From Actinomycetales bacterium (lineage in GTDB: Bacteria > Actinomycetota > Actinomycetes > Actinomycetales > Cellulomonadaceae), in assembly GCA_020444245.1 (NCBI GenBank), contig JAHLLI010000001.1, positions 1-64,000 on the forward strand: a stretch of 64,000 bases of DNA, read 5' to 3'. Under the pieces are notes generated by a model. It was not told the origin of the DNA. It worked only from the letters and a program-made list of their open reading frames with translations, and made no database searches. This document shows positions 24,721 through 34,168 of the stretch, in pieces. Each line of letters opens with the position of its first letter. Position 1 is the stretch's first letter. Both the position numbers and the translations under genes were made by a program.

Positions 24721-27087
24721 ATGGCGACACCACCTCGGGCCAGCACCCAGCGACGAGCCGGCGAGCCGGCGACCCGGAGCCGCGCCGCCCGCTCGAACGG
24801 CGAGCAGCGGCGGCGCGACCCCGCCACGGGGCGTTGGGCGTCGACCACCGAGATCGAGGACGCCGCGGCAGAACGCGCCTCGACCCCCGAGCTGCTCGAG
24901 GCCGGCTTTCCCGCCCCCCAGAGCGAGGCGTTCGAGCCCGCGGCGGACGCCGACGGCGAAGGCTTCCCCCCGCTCCCGGAGGACCGCTTCGCCGACCGCG
25001 AGATCTCGTGGCTGGCGTTCAACGAGCGCGTCCTGGAGCTCGCCGAGGACCCCGACCTGCCGCTGCTCGAGCGCGTGCGCTTCCTGGCGATCTTCGCCTC
25101 GAACCTCGACGAGTTCTTCATGGTCCGGGTCGCCGGCCTCAAGCGCCGCATCGCCACCGGCATGGCCGTGACCGCCGCGTCCGGGCTCTCCCCGCGCCAG
25201 GTCCTCGAGGCCATCGACGAGCGCTCGCACCGGCTCATGGAGCGCCACGCCGCGGTGTTCCTCGACCAGGTCCAGCCCGCGCTCGCCGACGAGGGCATCA
25301 CCCTGGTCCACTGGGACGAGCTCGGCCCTGACGAGCAGGAGCGGCTGCGCAAGTACTTCCGCCGCCAGATCTTCCCGGTGCTGACCCCGCTCGCCGTCGA
25401 CCCGGCCCACCCGTTCCCCTACATCTCCGGGCTCTCGCTCAACCTCGCCGTCGTGGTGGTCAACCCGGCCACCGGCAAGGAGCACTTCGCCCGCGTGAAG
25501 GTGCCGCCGCTGCTGCCGCGGTTCATCGCGGTGGACGCCTCCGGCAAGCCCAGCGCACCGTCCACCCAGGCGGCCGCACCGGAGAAGGGCCCGACCTCGT
25601 TCGTCCCCCTCGAGGACGTCATCGCCGTGCACCTGGACTACCTGTTCCCGGGCATGGAGATCAGCGAGCACCACACGTTCCGGGTGACCCGGAACGAGGA
25701 CGTGGAGGTCGAGGAGGACGACGCCGAGAACATCCTCCAGGCGATGGAGAAGGAGCTCCTGCGCCGCCGGTTCGGGCCGCCGGTGCGCCTGGAGGTCGCG
25801 GCGGACATCGCCCCACGCGTCCTGCGTCTGCTCGTCCGCGAGCTGGGCATCGCCGAGTCCGAGGTGTACTCGCTGCCCGCTCCCTTGGACCTGACCGGCC
25901 TGAACGTCATCGCCGACCTGGACCGCCCCGACCTGCACTACCGACGCTTCGTCGGCGGCACCCACCGCCACCTGGCCGAGGTCGAGTCCGCCACGCCGAC
26001 GGACATCTTCGCCGCGATCCGCGCCCGCGACATCCTGCTGCACCACCCCTACGACTCGTTCGCCACCTCCGTGCAGGCGTTCCTGGCCCAGGCAGCGTCC
26101 GACCCGAAGGTGCTGGCCATCAAGCAGACGCTCTACCGGACCTCCGGCGACTCTCCGGTGGTCGACTCGCTCATCGACGCCGCCGAGGCCGGCAAGCAGG
26201 TGCTGGCGCTGGTCGAGATCAAGGCACGGTTCGACGAGCAGGCCAACATCTCCTGGGCCCGCAAGCTCGAGCAGGCCGGCGTGCACGTGGTCTACGGCAT
26301 CGTCGGCCTGAAGACGCACTCCAAGCTCTCCCTCGTGGTGCGCCAGGAGTCCGATGGGCTGCGCCGCTACTGCCACGTCGGTACGGGCAACTACCACCCC
26401 AAGACGGCACGGCTCTACGAGGATCTCGGCGTGCTCACCGCCGACCCCGAGGTGGGCCAGGACCTCACGCGGCTGTTCAACCAGCTGTCGGGCTACGCCC
26501 CCAAGGCGCGCTTCAACCGGCTGATCGTCGCGCCGAGGTCGGTGCGCTCGGGTCTCATCGAGCGGATCGAGCGCGAGCGCGCCGCGGCGCTCGAGGGCCG
26601 CGAGGCCTGGGTCCGGATCAAGGTGAACTCCGTGGTGGACGAGGAGACGATCGACGCGCTCTACCGTGCCTCCCAGGCCGGCGTCCCCGTCGATCTGGTG
26701 GTGCGCGGGATCTGCGCGGTCAAGCCGGGTGTGCCGGGCCTGTCGGAGACCATCCGGGTGCGCTCGATCCTGGGCCGTTTCCTCGAGCACGCCCGCGTCT
26801 TCGCGTTCGCGAACGACGGTGACCCGGAGGTGTACTTCGGCTCGGCCGACCTCATGCACCGCAACCTCGACCGGCGCGTCGAGGCGTTGCTGAGGATCGT
26901 CGACCCGGATCACGTCGACGAGCTCCTCCGCCTGCTCGAGCTGTCGATGGACGACGGGACCTCGAGCTGGCACCTGGGACCGGACGGCTGGGTACGCCAC
27001 CACCTCGACGCCGAGGGCAACCCGCTGCTCGACCTCCAGGACTACCTGATCTCCCGCCAGCGTCGACGCCCCGACCAGTCCCTGTGA
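24721..27087 (+). CDS. ppk: Polyphosphate kinase
   Basis: Makes long-chain inorganic polyphosphate from ATP, reversibly. The 788-residue protein starts with about 90 low-complexity residues, then the PPK1 core: [35 protein letters not shown], the first catalytic His in [12 protein letters not shown], the second in [20 protein letters not shown], and the C-terminal domain to [12 protein letters not shown]. The N-terminal extension is longer than in the E. coli enzyme, as in other actinobacteria. Its stop overlaps the mutT1 start (GTGA). The next genes are for phosphate uptake, so the locus links phosphate import to storage. Confidence 0.95.
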   Translation: MATPPRASTQRRAGEPATRSRAARSNGEQRRRDPATGRWASTTEIEDAAAERASTPELLEAGFPAPQSEAFEPAADADGEGFPPLPEDRFADREISWLAFNERVLELAEDPDLPLLERVRFLAIFASNLDEFFMVRVAGLKRRIATGMAVTAASGLSPRQVLEAIDERSHRLMERHAAVFLDQVQPALADEGITLVHWDELGPDEQERLRKYFRRQIFPVLTPLAVDPAHPFPYISGLSLNLAVVVVNPATGKEHFARVKVPPLLPRFIAVDASGKPSAPSTQAAAPEKGPTSFVPLEDVIAVHLDYLFPGMEISEHHTFRVTRNEDVEVEEDDAENILQAMEKELLRRRFGPPVRLEVAADIAPRVLRLLVRELGIAESEVYSLPAPLDLTGLNVIADLDRPDLHYRRFVGGTHRHLAEVESATPTDIFAAIRARDILLHHPYDSFATSVQAFLAQAASDPKVLAIKQTLYRTSGDSPVVDSLIDAAEAGKQVLALVEIKARFDEQANISWARKLEQAGVHVVYGIVGLKTHSKLSLVVRQESDGLRRYCHVGTGNYHPKTARLYEDLGVLTADPEVGQDLTRLFNQLSGYAPKARFNRLIVAPRSVRSGLIERIERERAAALEGREAWVRIKVNSVVDEETIDALYRASQAGVPVDLVVRGICAVKPGVPGLSETIRVRSILGRFLEHARVFAFANDGDPEVYFGSADLMHRNLDRRVEALLRIVDPDHVDELLRLLELSMDDGTSSWHLGPDGWVRHHLDAEGNPLLDLQDYLISRQRRRPDQSL

Positions 27088-28088
27088 GCGCCGTCGTCCT
27101 GCCGCCGAACGGCAAGCCGCAGACCGTCCAAGCCGCCGGCGCCGTGATCTGGCGCGAGGCGCGCGGCCGCCTGGAGGTGGCCTTGGTCCACCGACCCCGC
27201 TACCAGGACTGGTCGTGGCCCAAGGGCAAGCTCGAACCCGGCGAGCCCGTCTCCGCCGCCGCCGTGCGTGAGGTCGCCGAGGAGACCGGGACGCACATCG
27301 TGCTCGGCGTCCCGCTGCCGCTCCTGCGCTACAAGACGCCGGACGGCCAGGGCAAGGTGGTCCGGTACTGGGCGGCCCGGGCCGCGGAGCCCCACCACGA
27401 ACGGCCCCTGGCGGCGCGGCCCTCGGTCGAACCCGCGAGCCTGCGCGAGATCGACGACGTGGTGTGGGTCAGCGCCGCCACCGCGCGCGAGCTGCTCACC
27501 CGCAGGTCCGACCACCGCCCGCTCGACGCCCTCGAGGACCTGTGGCACCGCAGCCGGCTGGACTCGCGGGTGCTGGCGATCGTGCGGCACGGCCAGGCCG
27601 TACCGCGCAACCGCTGGAAGAAGGGCGAGGCGAGCCGCCCCCTGACCGGCGTGGGCCGGCGCCAGGCCGAGACGATCGTGCCGGTGCTCGCCGCCTTCGG
27701 GGTGCGGTCGGTGCTCACCAGCCCGTGGGAACGCTGTCGGGCCACCGTCGCGCCCTACCTGAGCCGCACCGGGGTCCGGATGGACACGGTCGACGCGCTC
27801 ACCGAGGCCGCCCACGCCCAGGACCCGCAGAAGGTGGCCGCTGTGGTCGAGGACCTGCTCGCCCAGCCCCGCGACGTGGCCCTGGCCACCCACCGCCCGG
27901 TCCTGCCGACCGTGATGGACACTCTCGCCGAGGCGACCCGTCGGTGGACCCACGGGATCCTGCCGAGCTCCGACCCCTACCTGCGCACCGGCGAGGTGCT
28001 CGTCGCCCACGTGGCCGGGCTCGGCTCCAAGGCTCGGGTCGTGGCCGTCGAGCACCACCGCCCGGTCCGCCAGCCCGCGTCGGTGTGA
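27084..28088 (+). CDS. mutT1: Nudix hydrolase fused to histidine phosphatase (MutT1-like)
   Basis: A 334-residue two-domain protein. The N-terminal half has a full Nudix box at residues 48-70 (GKLEPGEP then REVAEETG); the C-terminal half is a histidine phosphatase with the catalytic [13 protein letters not shown] motif. The mycobacterial homologue MutT1 removes 8-oxo-GTP and related oxidised nucleotides and also degrades diadenosine polyphosphates. The GTG start overlaps ppk, and the ppk-mutT1 pairing also occurs in mycobacteria (Rv2984-Rv2985). Both active sites look intact. Confidence 0.92.
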   Translation: MSAVVLPPNGKPQTVQAAGAVIWREARGRLEVALVHRPRYQDWSWPKGKLEPGEPVSAAAVREVAEETGTHIVLGVPLPLLRYKTPDGQGKVVRYWAARAAEPHHERPLAARPSVEPASLREIDDVVWVSAATARELLTRRSDHRPLDALEDLWHRSRLDSRVLAIVRHGQAVPRNRWKKGEASRPLTGVGRRQAETIVPVLAAFGVRSVLTSPWERCRATVAPYLSRTGVRMDTVDALTEAAHAQDPQKVAAVVEDLLAQPRDVALATHRPVLPTVMDTLAEATRRWTHGILPSSDPYLRTGEVLVAHVAGLGSKARVVAVEHHRPVRQPASV

Positions 28089-28099
28089 GGCCCGCCCCC

Positions 28100-29113
28100 T
28101 TACACCCCGCTGATCCAGGCGAGCAGCGCGTAGACGAGGCCCGCCACCGTCGCGGCCGCGGGGATGGTCAGCACCCAGGCCACCGCGATGTTGCCGGCCA
28201 CGCCCCAGCGCACCGCCGACATCCGCTTGGTCGCCCCGACGCCCATGATCGACGAGGTGATCGTGTGCGTCGTCGAGATCGGTGCGTGGAACGCGAAGGC
28301 CGTGGTGTAGAGCACGGACGCCGCGACCGTCTCGGCCACGAACCCACGGGCCGGGTCCAGCTCGATGACCTTGCGTCCCAGGGTCCGCATGATTCGCCAA
28401 CCGCCGGAGTAGGTGCCCAACGAGATCGCGCTGGCCGCCGCGATCTTGACCCACAGCGGGATGTCGGTGCCCTGGTGGAAGCCCCCCGCGACCAGCGCCA
28501 GCACGATCACGCCCATCGTCTTCTGGGCGTCCTGCAGCCCGTGGCCCAGCGCCATCGCGGCGGCGGACACGGTCTGGGCGATCCGGAACCGCCGGGTCAC
28601 CTTGTGCGGGTTGGCGTTCCGGAACGCCCACAGCAGGCCGACCATGAGCAGGAACGCGAGGGTGAAGCCGACCAGCGGCGAGGCCACCATCGGGATGACG
28701 ACCTTGTCGAGGATGACCTTCCAGTGCACGGTCACCCCGGCCACCACGCCGACGCCGGTCAGCGCGCCGATCAGGGCGTGCGACGACGAGGACGGCAGGC
28801 CCTTCCACCAGGTGATGAGGTTCCAGCAGATCGCGCCGATCACCGCGGCGAGCACCATGATCAGGCCCTTGGTGGCCGCGATCCCGGTCTCGGCGGACAG
28901 GTCGATGATCCCCGACCCGATGGTCTTGGCGACCTCGGTCCCCAGCAGCGCGCCGAGCAGGTTGAACGCCGCAGCCATGAGCAGCGCGCGGCGAGGCGTC
29001 AGGGCCCTGGTCGAGACCGACGTGGCGATCGCGTTGGCCGCGTCGTGGAACCCGTTGGTGTAGTCGAAGGCCAGCGCGAACGCGACGACCACGACGACGA
29101 GCGCGATCTCCAC
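28100..29113 (-). CDS. pit: Low-affinity inorganic phosphate transporter (Pit family)
   Basis: A 337-residue membrane transporter that moves metal-phosphate with protons. It shows the two PiT signature regions: FDYTNGFHDAANAIATSV near the N-terminus and AFHAPISTTHTITSSIMGVG toward the C-terminus, plus GLPSSSSHALIGALTG in the middle, and about ten hydrophobic segments. It lies 6 bp after the DUF47 gene and is transcribed with it, the usual arrangement. The GTG start at 29113 fits this spacing. Confidence 0.95.
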   Translation of the reverse strand: MEIALVVVVVAFALAFDYTNGFHDAANAIATSVSTRALTPRRALLMAAAFNLLGALLGTEVAKTIGSGIIDLSAETGIAATKGLIMVLAAVIGAICWNLITWWKGLPSSSSHALIGALTGVGVVAGVTVHWKVILDKVVIPMVASPLVGFTLAFLLMVGLLWAFRNANPHKVTRRFRIAQTVSAAAMALGHGLQDAQKTMGVIVLALVAGGFHQGTDIPLWVKIAAASAISLGTYSGGWRIMRTLGRKVIELDPARGFVAETVAASVLYTTAFAFHAPISTTHTITSSIMGVGATKRMSAVRWGVAGNIAVAWVLTIPAAATVAGLVYALLAWISGV

Positions 29114-29119
29114 GGGGTC

Positions 29120-29740
29120 TCAGGACTCCTTGAGCGCGATCGTCTCGACCATGTTCGCGACCGACTCGAACGAGTCGGCCGCCGCCTCGAGCGCGTCGAC
29201 GACGTCCTTGAGCTTCATCACCTCGATGGGGTCCGCGTCGCCGCGGAACATCTCGGCCAGCAGCTTGCGGTAGGACTTGTCGGCGTCGTTCTCCAGGCGG
29301 TTGATCTCGACCCAGTAGTCCGCCAGGTCCTTCATCGAGCGCAACCGGGGCATCGCCTCTGCGGTGACCTCAGCGCAGCGCCGCAGCACGTCGACCTGCT
29401 TGTGCACCCGCGGCGGGAGGGTGTCGATCTGGTAGAGGACGATGAGGTCCCCCGCCTCCTCCATGTGGTCCATGCAGTCGTCCAGGCCCGAGGCCAGGCC
29501 GTAGATGTCGTGCCGGTCGAACGGGGTGACGAACGTCTGGTTCAGCCGCCGCATGATCTCGTGCGTGGACTCGTCCGCGGCGTGCTCGGCGTCCCGCAGC
29601 TCCGCAGCGATCGGCTTGCGGTCCACCCGCTCTGCGCCGATCAACCTGCTGAGCAGCTCCGCCCCGCCGACCAGGTGCTGGGCCGAGACCGCCAGCAGAT
29701 CGAAGAACGTGGTGTTCGTGGGTGTCAGGCGCAGGCGCAC
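29120..29740 (-). CDS. DUF47/PhoU-like accessory protein of the Pit transporter
   Basis: A 206-residue helical protein of the DUF47 (PhoU-like, formerly TIGR00153) family. Acidic stretches DDCMDHMEEAGD and EINRLENDADKSYRKLL resemble the metal-binding E/DxxxD motifs of PhoU. These proteins are nearly always paired with Pit and are thought to control transport activity. It begins with a GTG at 29740 and is the first gene of the two-gene unit. A 441-bp gap upstream contains palindromes and a structured element, listed separately. Confidence 0.92.
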   Translation of the reverse strand: MRLRLTPTNTTFFDLLAVSAQHLVGGAELLSRLIGAERVDRKPIAAELRDAEHAADESTHEIMRRLNQTFVTPFDRHDIYGLASGLDDCMDHMEEAGDLIVLYQIDTLPPRVHKQVDVLRRCAEVTAEAMPRLRSMKDLADYWVEINRLENDADKSYRKLLAEMFRGDADPIEVMKLKDVVDALEAAADSFESVANMVETIALKES

Positions 29741-29827
29741 GACAGCGCTCCGGAGTGAGTCGGGGTTTGTCGGGCCAAGGCTAGGGCAGCGCCGGAGTGA
29801 ACACCCAACCCCGTGGGTGTCGTGAGG

Positions 29828-29855
29828 GTGACGTCACACCGAACGCTCAGCGTTC
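29828..29855. promoter_or_regulatory. Two adjacent palindromes upstream of the DUF47-pit operon
   Basis: GTGACGTCAC (29828-29837) is a perfect 10-bp palindrome. Three bases later GAACGCT-C-AGCGTTC (29841-29855) is a perfect 7-bp inverted repeat around one base. They lie about 90-115 bp upstream of the DUF47 start, a plausible place for a regulator. The spacing rules out a LexA box. Confidence 0.4.
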
Positions 29856-29959
29856 ACGAGCCCCCCCGCACGCCCGAGGCGGGACGTCGGTCCCGGCCGG
29901 TGGGCACACCCGCGCCGGCCGCAGGGCACGCCCGCGCCCGCGTCGTGCCCGGGGTGGTT

Positions 29960-30043
29960 GGCGTCGGGCCGGGAGCGCCTGACGGCGCGAAGGCCGCTCG
30001 AAGCGGCTGGAAGTGGAGCCCGGGGCTACCGCGGCCCGACGCC
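29960..30043. other. Cloverleaf-like structured element of unknown type
   Basis: A perfect 12-bp stem (29960-29971 with 30032-30043) encloses three short hairpins: 29975-29979/29984-29988 with a 4-nt loop, 29993-29998/30002-30007 with a 3-nt loop, and 30017-30020/30024-30027 flanked by further G-C pairs. Such a four-way layout in 84 nt suggests an RNA aptamer or small RNA. The strand is not clear; on the minus strand it would be in the DUF47-pit leader region. It has no tRNA T-loop or anticodon geometry and matches no riboswitch class I know. Confidence 0.5.
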
Positions 30044-30111
30044 TGAGTCATGGTAACCGCAGCCGCTGTGATCCTCGTCGGCCGGCTGAGTGAGGCCCCC
30101 GGCCGCGCGCC

Positions 30112-30197
30112 CGCCCGTGGCTGCCCGCTCGCCGGCCGACGTCAGTCCAGGCGCCCGTGGCTGCCCGCTCGCCGGCCGATGTCAGTCCAGGCGCCCG
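30112..30197 (-). repeat. 40-bp tandem duplication at the 3' end of the 30182-30826 gene
   Basis: 30112-30151 and 30152-30191 are the same 40-bp unit with one C/T difference (30140 against 30180), followed by a further 6 matching bases. The second copy contains the stop codon and last codons of the minus-strand gene, so the first copy is a duplicate of the gene's own end lying downstream. Confidence 0.9.
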
Positions 30198-30826
30198 GCC
30201 CGCCACAGGCCGGCGGCCTGCACCAGCTCATCGGCGGTGCGCACCAGCCCGGCCGCGCCGTGAGTCATCCGCCGGGCGAGCTCGTCGTCGTCGACCAGGT
30301 CGGCGTCGAGCACGGCGCCGGTGGCCAGCACCCGGCAGAACGCCGCCGCGCGCTCCAGGGCGACCGCGAGGTCCCCGGCGTAGACCCCGGACAGCACGGC
30401 GTCCACGACCTGCGCCACCTCGGTGGGTCCCGGCGGCGCGGCGACCCCCGCCACCGCGCCGTGCACCTCGGCCCGCTGCTCGCCGAGCCGGTAGCGCTCG
30501 GCGACCGCCCGCGGGTCGCGCCGCACCCACTCGCGCAGCGCGTACAGCCGCCACAGCGCGCCGGGGAGGGTGTGCGGTGGGCTGTCGGCCCACAGCGCGG
30601 CGACGGTGTCCAGGCCCTCGGCCTCGACCAGCCGGATCAGCCGGTCGACCACCGCGGGGTCCTCCGAGGCGCGACCCCCGTGCACCAGCGCGCTCGCGGT
30701 GGTGTGCGCCACCTCACCGCGCAGCGCCGGGTCGAGCTCACCGGGCAGGTCCTCGGCATCACGCGGGTCGAGCATGGCGGGCCGTCGGGGCCGTCGTCTC
30801 TCGTCCACCGCCACAGTCTCACCCAC
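30182..30826 (-). CDS. Conserved actinobacterial protein of unknown function
   Basis: A 214-residue soluble protein that I cannot assign. It is rich in Ala, Asp, Glu and Arg, probably all-helical, with segments such as PHTLPGALWRLYALREWVRR and AVALERAAAFCRVLATGAVL. No metal or nucleotide motif is seen. The GTG at 30826 is the longest start; an ATG at 30775 (MLDPRDAEDLPGE) is a good alternative. It is transcribed in the same direction as msrB, 25 bp downstream of it. Its last codons are duplicated in tandem just past the stop. Confidence 0.7.
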   Translation of the reverse strand: MGETVAVDERRRPRRPAMLDPRDAEDLPGELDPALRGEVAHTTASALVHGGRASEDPAVVDRLIRLVEAEGLDTVAALWADSPPHTLPGALWRLYALREWVRRDPRAVAERYRLGEQRAEVHGAVAGVAAPPGPTEVAQVVDAVLSGVYAGDLAVALERAAAFCRVLATGAVLDADLVDDDELARRMTHGAAGLVRTADELVQAAGLWRAGRLD

Positions 30827-30851
30827 GGCACCCGCGATCAGGCAACGGGCG

Positions 30852-31253
30852 TCACTCGTCCGTCTCGAAGGTGAGCGAGACCGAGTTCATGCAGAACCGG
30901 TCACCCGTCGGTGTCTGGGGAGCGTCGTCGAACACGTGGCCCAGGTGCGAGCCACAGCGCGCGCAGCGCACCTCGGTGCGCACCATGCCCAGGGTGCGGT
31001 CGGTGACGAGCTCCACGGCGTCGTCGGCACTGGGCCGGTAGAAGCTCGGCCACCCGCAGTGCGAGTCGAACTTCGTCTCGGCACGGAACAGCACCTGGCC
31101 GCACGCCCGACACCGGTACGTGCCCATCCGCTTCTCGTCGAGCAGCTCGCCGGTCCACGGCCGCTCGGTCGCAGCCTCACGGAGCACGGCGTACTCCGAC
31201 TCGCTCAGCTCGGCACGCCACTGCTCGTCGGTCTTGGAGACCTGGTAGCTCAT
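30852..31253 (-). CDS. msrB: Peptide-methionine (R)-S-oxide reductase
   Basis: Repairs the R form of methionine sulfoxide in proteins. The 133-residue protein has the two zinc-binding CxxC pairs (YRCRACGQ and [12 protein letters not shown]), the substrate segment HCGWPSF and the catalytic RFCMNSVSL with the active-site Cys. The ATG at 31253 has an AGGGGAG ribosome site; an upstream in-frame ATG at 31298 is less likely. Recycling in actinobacteria may use thioredoxin or mycothiol-linked systems. Confidence 0.96.
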   Translation of the reverse strand: MSYQVSKTDEQWRAELSESEYAVLREAATERPWTGELLDEKRMGTYRCRACGQVLFRAETKFDSHCGWPSFYRPSADDAVELVTDRTLGMVRTEVRCARCGSHLGHVFDDAPQTPTGDRFCMNSVSLTFETDE

Positions 31254-31331
31254 CGCACTCCCCTTCCGGCCCGCGCCGGCGACGGGCACCTCGTGCAACG
31301 TCTTCGCGGCCCGGAAGCATCCCGATGGGTG

Positions 31332-31928
31332 TCAGGCGGTGTCCTCGTCCCGCAGCCGGACGGTGCTGCCCCGGCCGGGCCGCAGCCCCCGCTTGTCGGT
31401 GAAGAACTCGCGGATCCGGTCCATGTCCGCCACCACGTCGCCGGTCATCTCCAGCGTCGGCCCGGTCCCGACCTCCCGGGTGGGCCCGTCCACGTACGCC
31501 AGCGTGACCGGCAGCCCCGTGGCCAGGGCGAGGCGGTAGAACCCGGACTTCCAGTGGTCCGACGCGCTGCGGGTGCCGTCCGGCGCCAGCACCAGCATGA
31601 ACTCGTCGCCCACGGCCGCGGCCCGCGTCAGCTCGGCGACCAGGCCACCCCCGGAGTTCCGCTCCGTGCGGATCGCGCCGAGCGACCGGAGCGCCGGGCC
31701 CAGCGGCCACCAGAACACCTCGGACTTGACCAGCACCCGTGGGCGCCGGTCGTGGGCCCAGAACACCAGCACCGCCAGGGCCAGGTCCCAGTTGGAGGTG
31801 TGCGGCGCACCGATCACCAGCCCGCGCGTGGGCAGCGTGCCCACCAGCCGGAAGCCCGCGGCCCGCAGCACCCAGCGTGCGAACCGGGCGCGGCGGGGGT
31901 GTCGCGGCGGTCGGTCGTCGTGCGTCAT
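31332..31928 (-). CDS. 1-acylglycerol-3-phosphate acyltransferase-like protein
   Basis: A 198-residue member of the PlsC/LPLAT superfamily. The catalytic HxxxxD motif is HTSNWD, and an APDGTRS segment corresponds to the EGTRS-type block III. It lacks an obvious membrane helix and is shorter than typical PlsC, like the soluble acyltransferases often seen in actinobacteria. It would move an acyl chain to lysophosphatidate or another acceptor. It starts with an ATG at 31928 and may be cotranscribed with msrB, 78 bp downstream. Confidence 0.87.
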   Translation of the reverse strand: MTHDDRPPRHPRRARFARWVLRAAGFRLVGTLPTRGLVIGAPHTSNWDLALAVLVFWAHDRRPRVLVKSEVFWWPLGPALRSLGAIRTERNSGGGLVAELTRAAAVGDEFMLVLAPDGTRSASDHWKSGFYRLALATGLPVTLAYVDGPTREVGTGPTLEMTGDVVADMDRIREFFTDKRGLRPGRGSTVRLRDEDTA

Positions 31929-32131
31929 CCGGGCTCCTGACTGGCACTGCGCCAGATGGCTGACGACAAGCCGTCGCAGCGGGTGAAATACCGGTCAAAC
32001 CCCCCTGACGGGCGTCGTCTGCCGCCCTGGGCTCAACCTACCGTCGGTGGCACCCGATCTTGACTCCACCGGGCCGCTACCCACGGTCCGGCCCGACACC
32101 CGAGGCCGTCCCCACGGTCTGGAGGAGCTTG

Positions 32132-34111
32132 ATGGTCCGCGCCACGCGACGCACCGGCACCAGCCGGCTCACGCTGTCCGGGCGCTTCGTGCTGATCTCG
32201 CTGCTGGGCATCGCGCTGGTCGCGGTCGGGGTCGTCGTCGCGACCTGGCAGGTCATGCTCAGGCAGTCGACGGCGGAGGGGGTCGCGACGGCCGAGACCC
32301 TCGCGGAGTGGATCACCCCGGTCGTGCCGATGGAGGCCTTCGAGGTCGGCCGGGTCGACCCCGCCGTCGCCGCGCAGCTGCGCGACGTGACCGACCGGCT
32401 CGACGACCAGCAGGTCTGGGTCCGGCTGTGGACCGTCGACGGCGTCGTCCTGTTCGACACCGCGTCCACGACCTACGCGGGCTTCCCTGACACCGCGCGC
32501 CTCGAGTCGGCTGCCATCCTGGGCCGGCCCGCGGCGAAGATCGAGGCCCACCTGTCCGGGGCCGCGGCGGGCAGCGTCGGCACCACGTCGACCGTGCTGT
32601 CCGTCTACGTGCCGGTCCGCAAGGACGGCACCCTCGTGGGCGCCGCGGAGATCGCGCTCGACCGCACCGAGGCCGCGCACGTCCAGGCCGACGCGGTGCG
32701 CACCATCACCCTGGTCGCAGCACTCGGGCTGCTGGTGCTGTGGCTCGTGCTCTACCGGACCGTGCACACCGCGTCGCGGAACCTGCAGCGCTCCGCGATG
32801 GACAACGCCCGCATGGCCCTGCTCGACGCCCTCACCGGCCTGCCGAACCGCCGGATGCTGCTCGACCGCCTGGAGCGCGCGGTGGACGCGGCGCACGCCG
32901 GCGGACCGGGGGTCGCGATCCTGCTGCTCGACATCGACCGCTTCAAGGAGATCAACGACACCCTCGGCCACGACCGCGGCGACAACCTGCTCACCCAGGT
33001 GTCCGGCCGGCTGCAGGCCGCGTTCCGAGGCCGCGACCTGGTCGCCCGGCTGGGCGGCGACGAGTTCGCCGTGCTGCTCGCGGTCGACACCGTGCGGGAC
33101 GCCGAGCAGCTCGCCCACCGCGCCCGCGCCGTGTTCACCGAGCCGTTCGCGCTCGACGAGCTGACCGTGCACGTGGCGACGTCGATCGGCGTGGCGGTGC
33201 TCCCGGACCACGCCGACGACGCCCGCAGCCTGATGCGCAAGGCGGACATCGCGATGTACACCGCCAAGCAGCACCGGCTCGGCGTCTCCCTGTACGACGC
33301 GGCCGCCGACGGCTCGAGCCCCGCCCGCCTGGTGCTCCAGGGCGAGCTGCACGAGTCGTTGTCCCGCCCGGACGAGCTGGTCGTCCACTACCAGCCCAAG
33401 ATCGACCTGCTGACCGGCAGGACCGCTGGGCTCGAGGCGCTCGTGCGCTGGCGCCACCCGACCCGCGGCTGGGTACCGCCGTCGGTCTTCATCCCGCTGG
33501 CCGAGCAGTCCGGCCTGATCGACGAGGTGACCGACGTGGTCCTGCGGGCCGTCGTCGGACAGCTCGCCGCGTGGGACCCGACCGAGCGCGTGCCGATCGC
33601 GGTCAACCTGTCCGCGCACAGCGTCGTCTCGCCCAGCATCGTCACGATCATCACCGAGCTGCTCCGGGCCCACCACGTCGAGCCGGAGCACCTCCAGGTC
33701 GAGATCACCGAGACCGCGCTGGTCGCCGACCCGACCCGGGTCGTGCCGGTGCTCACCGCGTTGGACGACGCCGGCGTGCGGGTCGCGATCGACGACTTCG
33801 GCATCGGCCAGACGTCCATCGCCCAGCTGCGCGACCTGCCGGTCGACGTGCTCAAGATCGACCAGCTGTTCGTCGCGGACCTGGCCGACGGGGAGAACGG
33901 CGAGCGGGCCCGGTCCGTGATCAAGGCCATCGTCGACCTCGCGCACTCCTTCGGCCTCCAGGTGGTCGCCGAGGGCGTCGAGGACGGCACGACCGCCGCG
34001 ACCCTGCGCTCCCTGGACGTCGACCAGGCCCAGGGCTTCTGGTACTCCCACGCGGTCCCCGCCGCGGACGTGACCATCCAGCGGGGCGAGGTGCATGCCC
34101 CGACCCCCTGA
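32132..34111 (+). CDS. Membrane-bound GGDEF-EAL c-di-GMP enzyme
   Basis: A 659-residue protein. Two transmembrane helices (about 22-43 and 190-212) frame an extracytoplasmic sensor domain. The GGDEF domain has an intact GGDEF at 308-312 and an inhibitory I-site RGRD at 299-302. The EAL domain has EAL at 435-437, NLSAHSV, EITETAL, DDFGIGQTSI and VVAEGVE, so metal and substrate residues look present, though DDFGIGQTS differs from the usual DDFGTGYSS. It could make or break c-di-GMP, or both. The ATG at 32132 has a GGAGG ribosome site. It lies 57 bp before a TasA-like gene and the SipW peptidase, so it probably controls or is part of that export unit. Confidence 0.95.
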   Translation: MVRATRRTGTSRLTLSGRFVLISLLGIALVAVGVVVATWQVMLRQSTAEGVATAETLAEWITPVVPMEAFEVGRVDPAVAAQLRDVTDRLDDQQVWVRLWTVDGVVLFDTASTTYAGFPDTARLESAAILGRPAAKIEAHLSGAAAGSVGTTSTVLSVYVPVRKDGTLVGAAEIALDRTEAAHVQADAVRTITLVAALGLLVLWLVLYRTVHTASRNLQRSAMDNARMALLDALTGLPNRRMLLDRLERAVDAAHAGGPGVAILLLDIDRFKEINDTLGHDRGDNLLTQVSGRLQAAFRGRDLVARLGGDEFAVLLAVDTVRDAEQLAHRARAVFTEPFALDELTVHVATSIGVAVLPDHADDARSLMRKADIAMYTAKQHRLGVSLYDAAADGSSPARLVLQGELHESLSRPDELVVHYQPKIDLLTGRTAGLEALVRWRHPTRGWVPPSVFIPLAEQSGLIDEVTDVVLRAVVGQLAAWDPTERVPIAVNLSAHSVVSPSIVTIITELLRAHHVEPEHLQVEITETALVADPTRVVPVLTALDDAGVRVAIDDFGIGQTSIAQLRDLPVDVLKIDQLFVADLADGENGERARSVIKAIVDLAHSFGLQVVAEGVEDGTTAATLRSLDVDQAQGFWYSHAVPAADVTIQRGEVHAPTP

Positions 34112-34168
34112 TCCCTGCGGACCCCACCGGACCCGATCCCCCCGCCACACCCATCCCTGGAGGACCCC

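Noticed and set aside
29841-29855. LexA box upstream of the pit operon
   Set aside because: GAAC and GTTC are separated by 7 bases rather than 4, so the spacing does not fit.
29960-30043. tRNA gene
   Set aside because: The closing stem is 12 bp instead of 7, there is no GGTTCRA T-loop, and the middle hairpin has no 7-nt anticodon loop.
29813-30046. Small plus-strand ORF in the DUF47 upstream gap
   Set aside because: Low-complexity Pro/Ala/Arg product, no ribosome site, and it overlaps the structured element.
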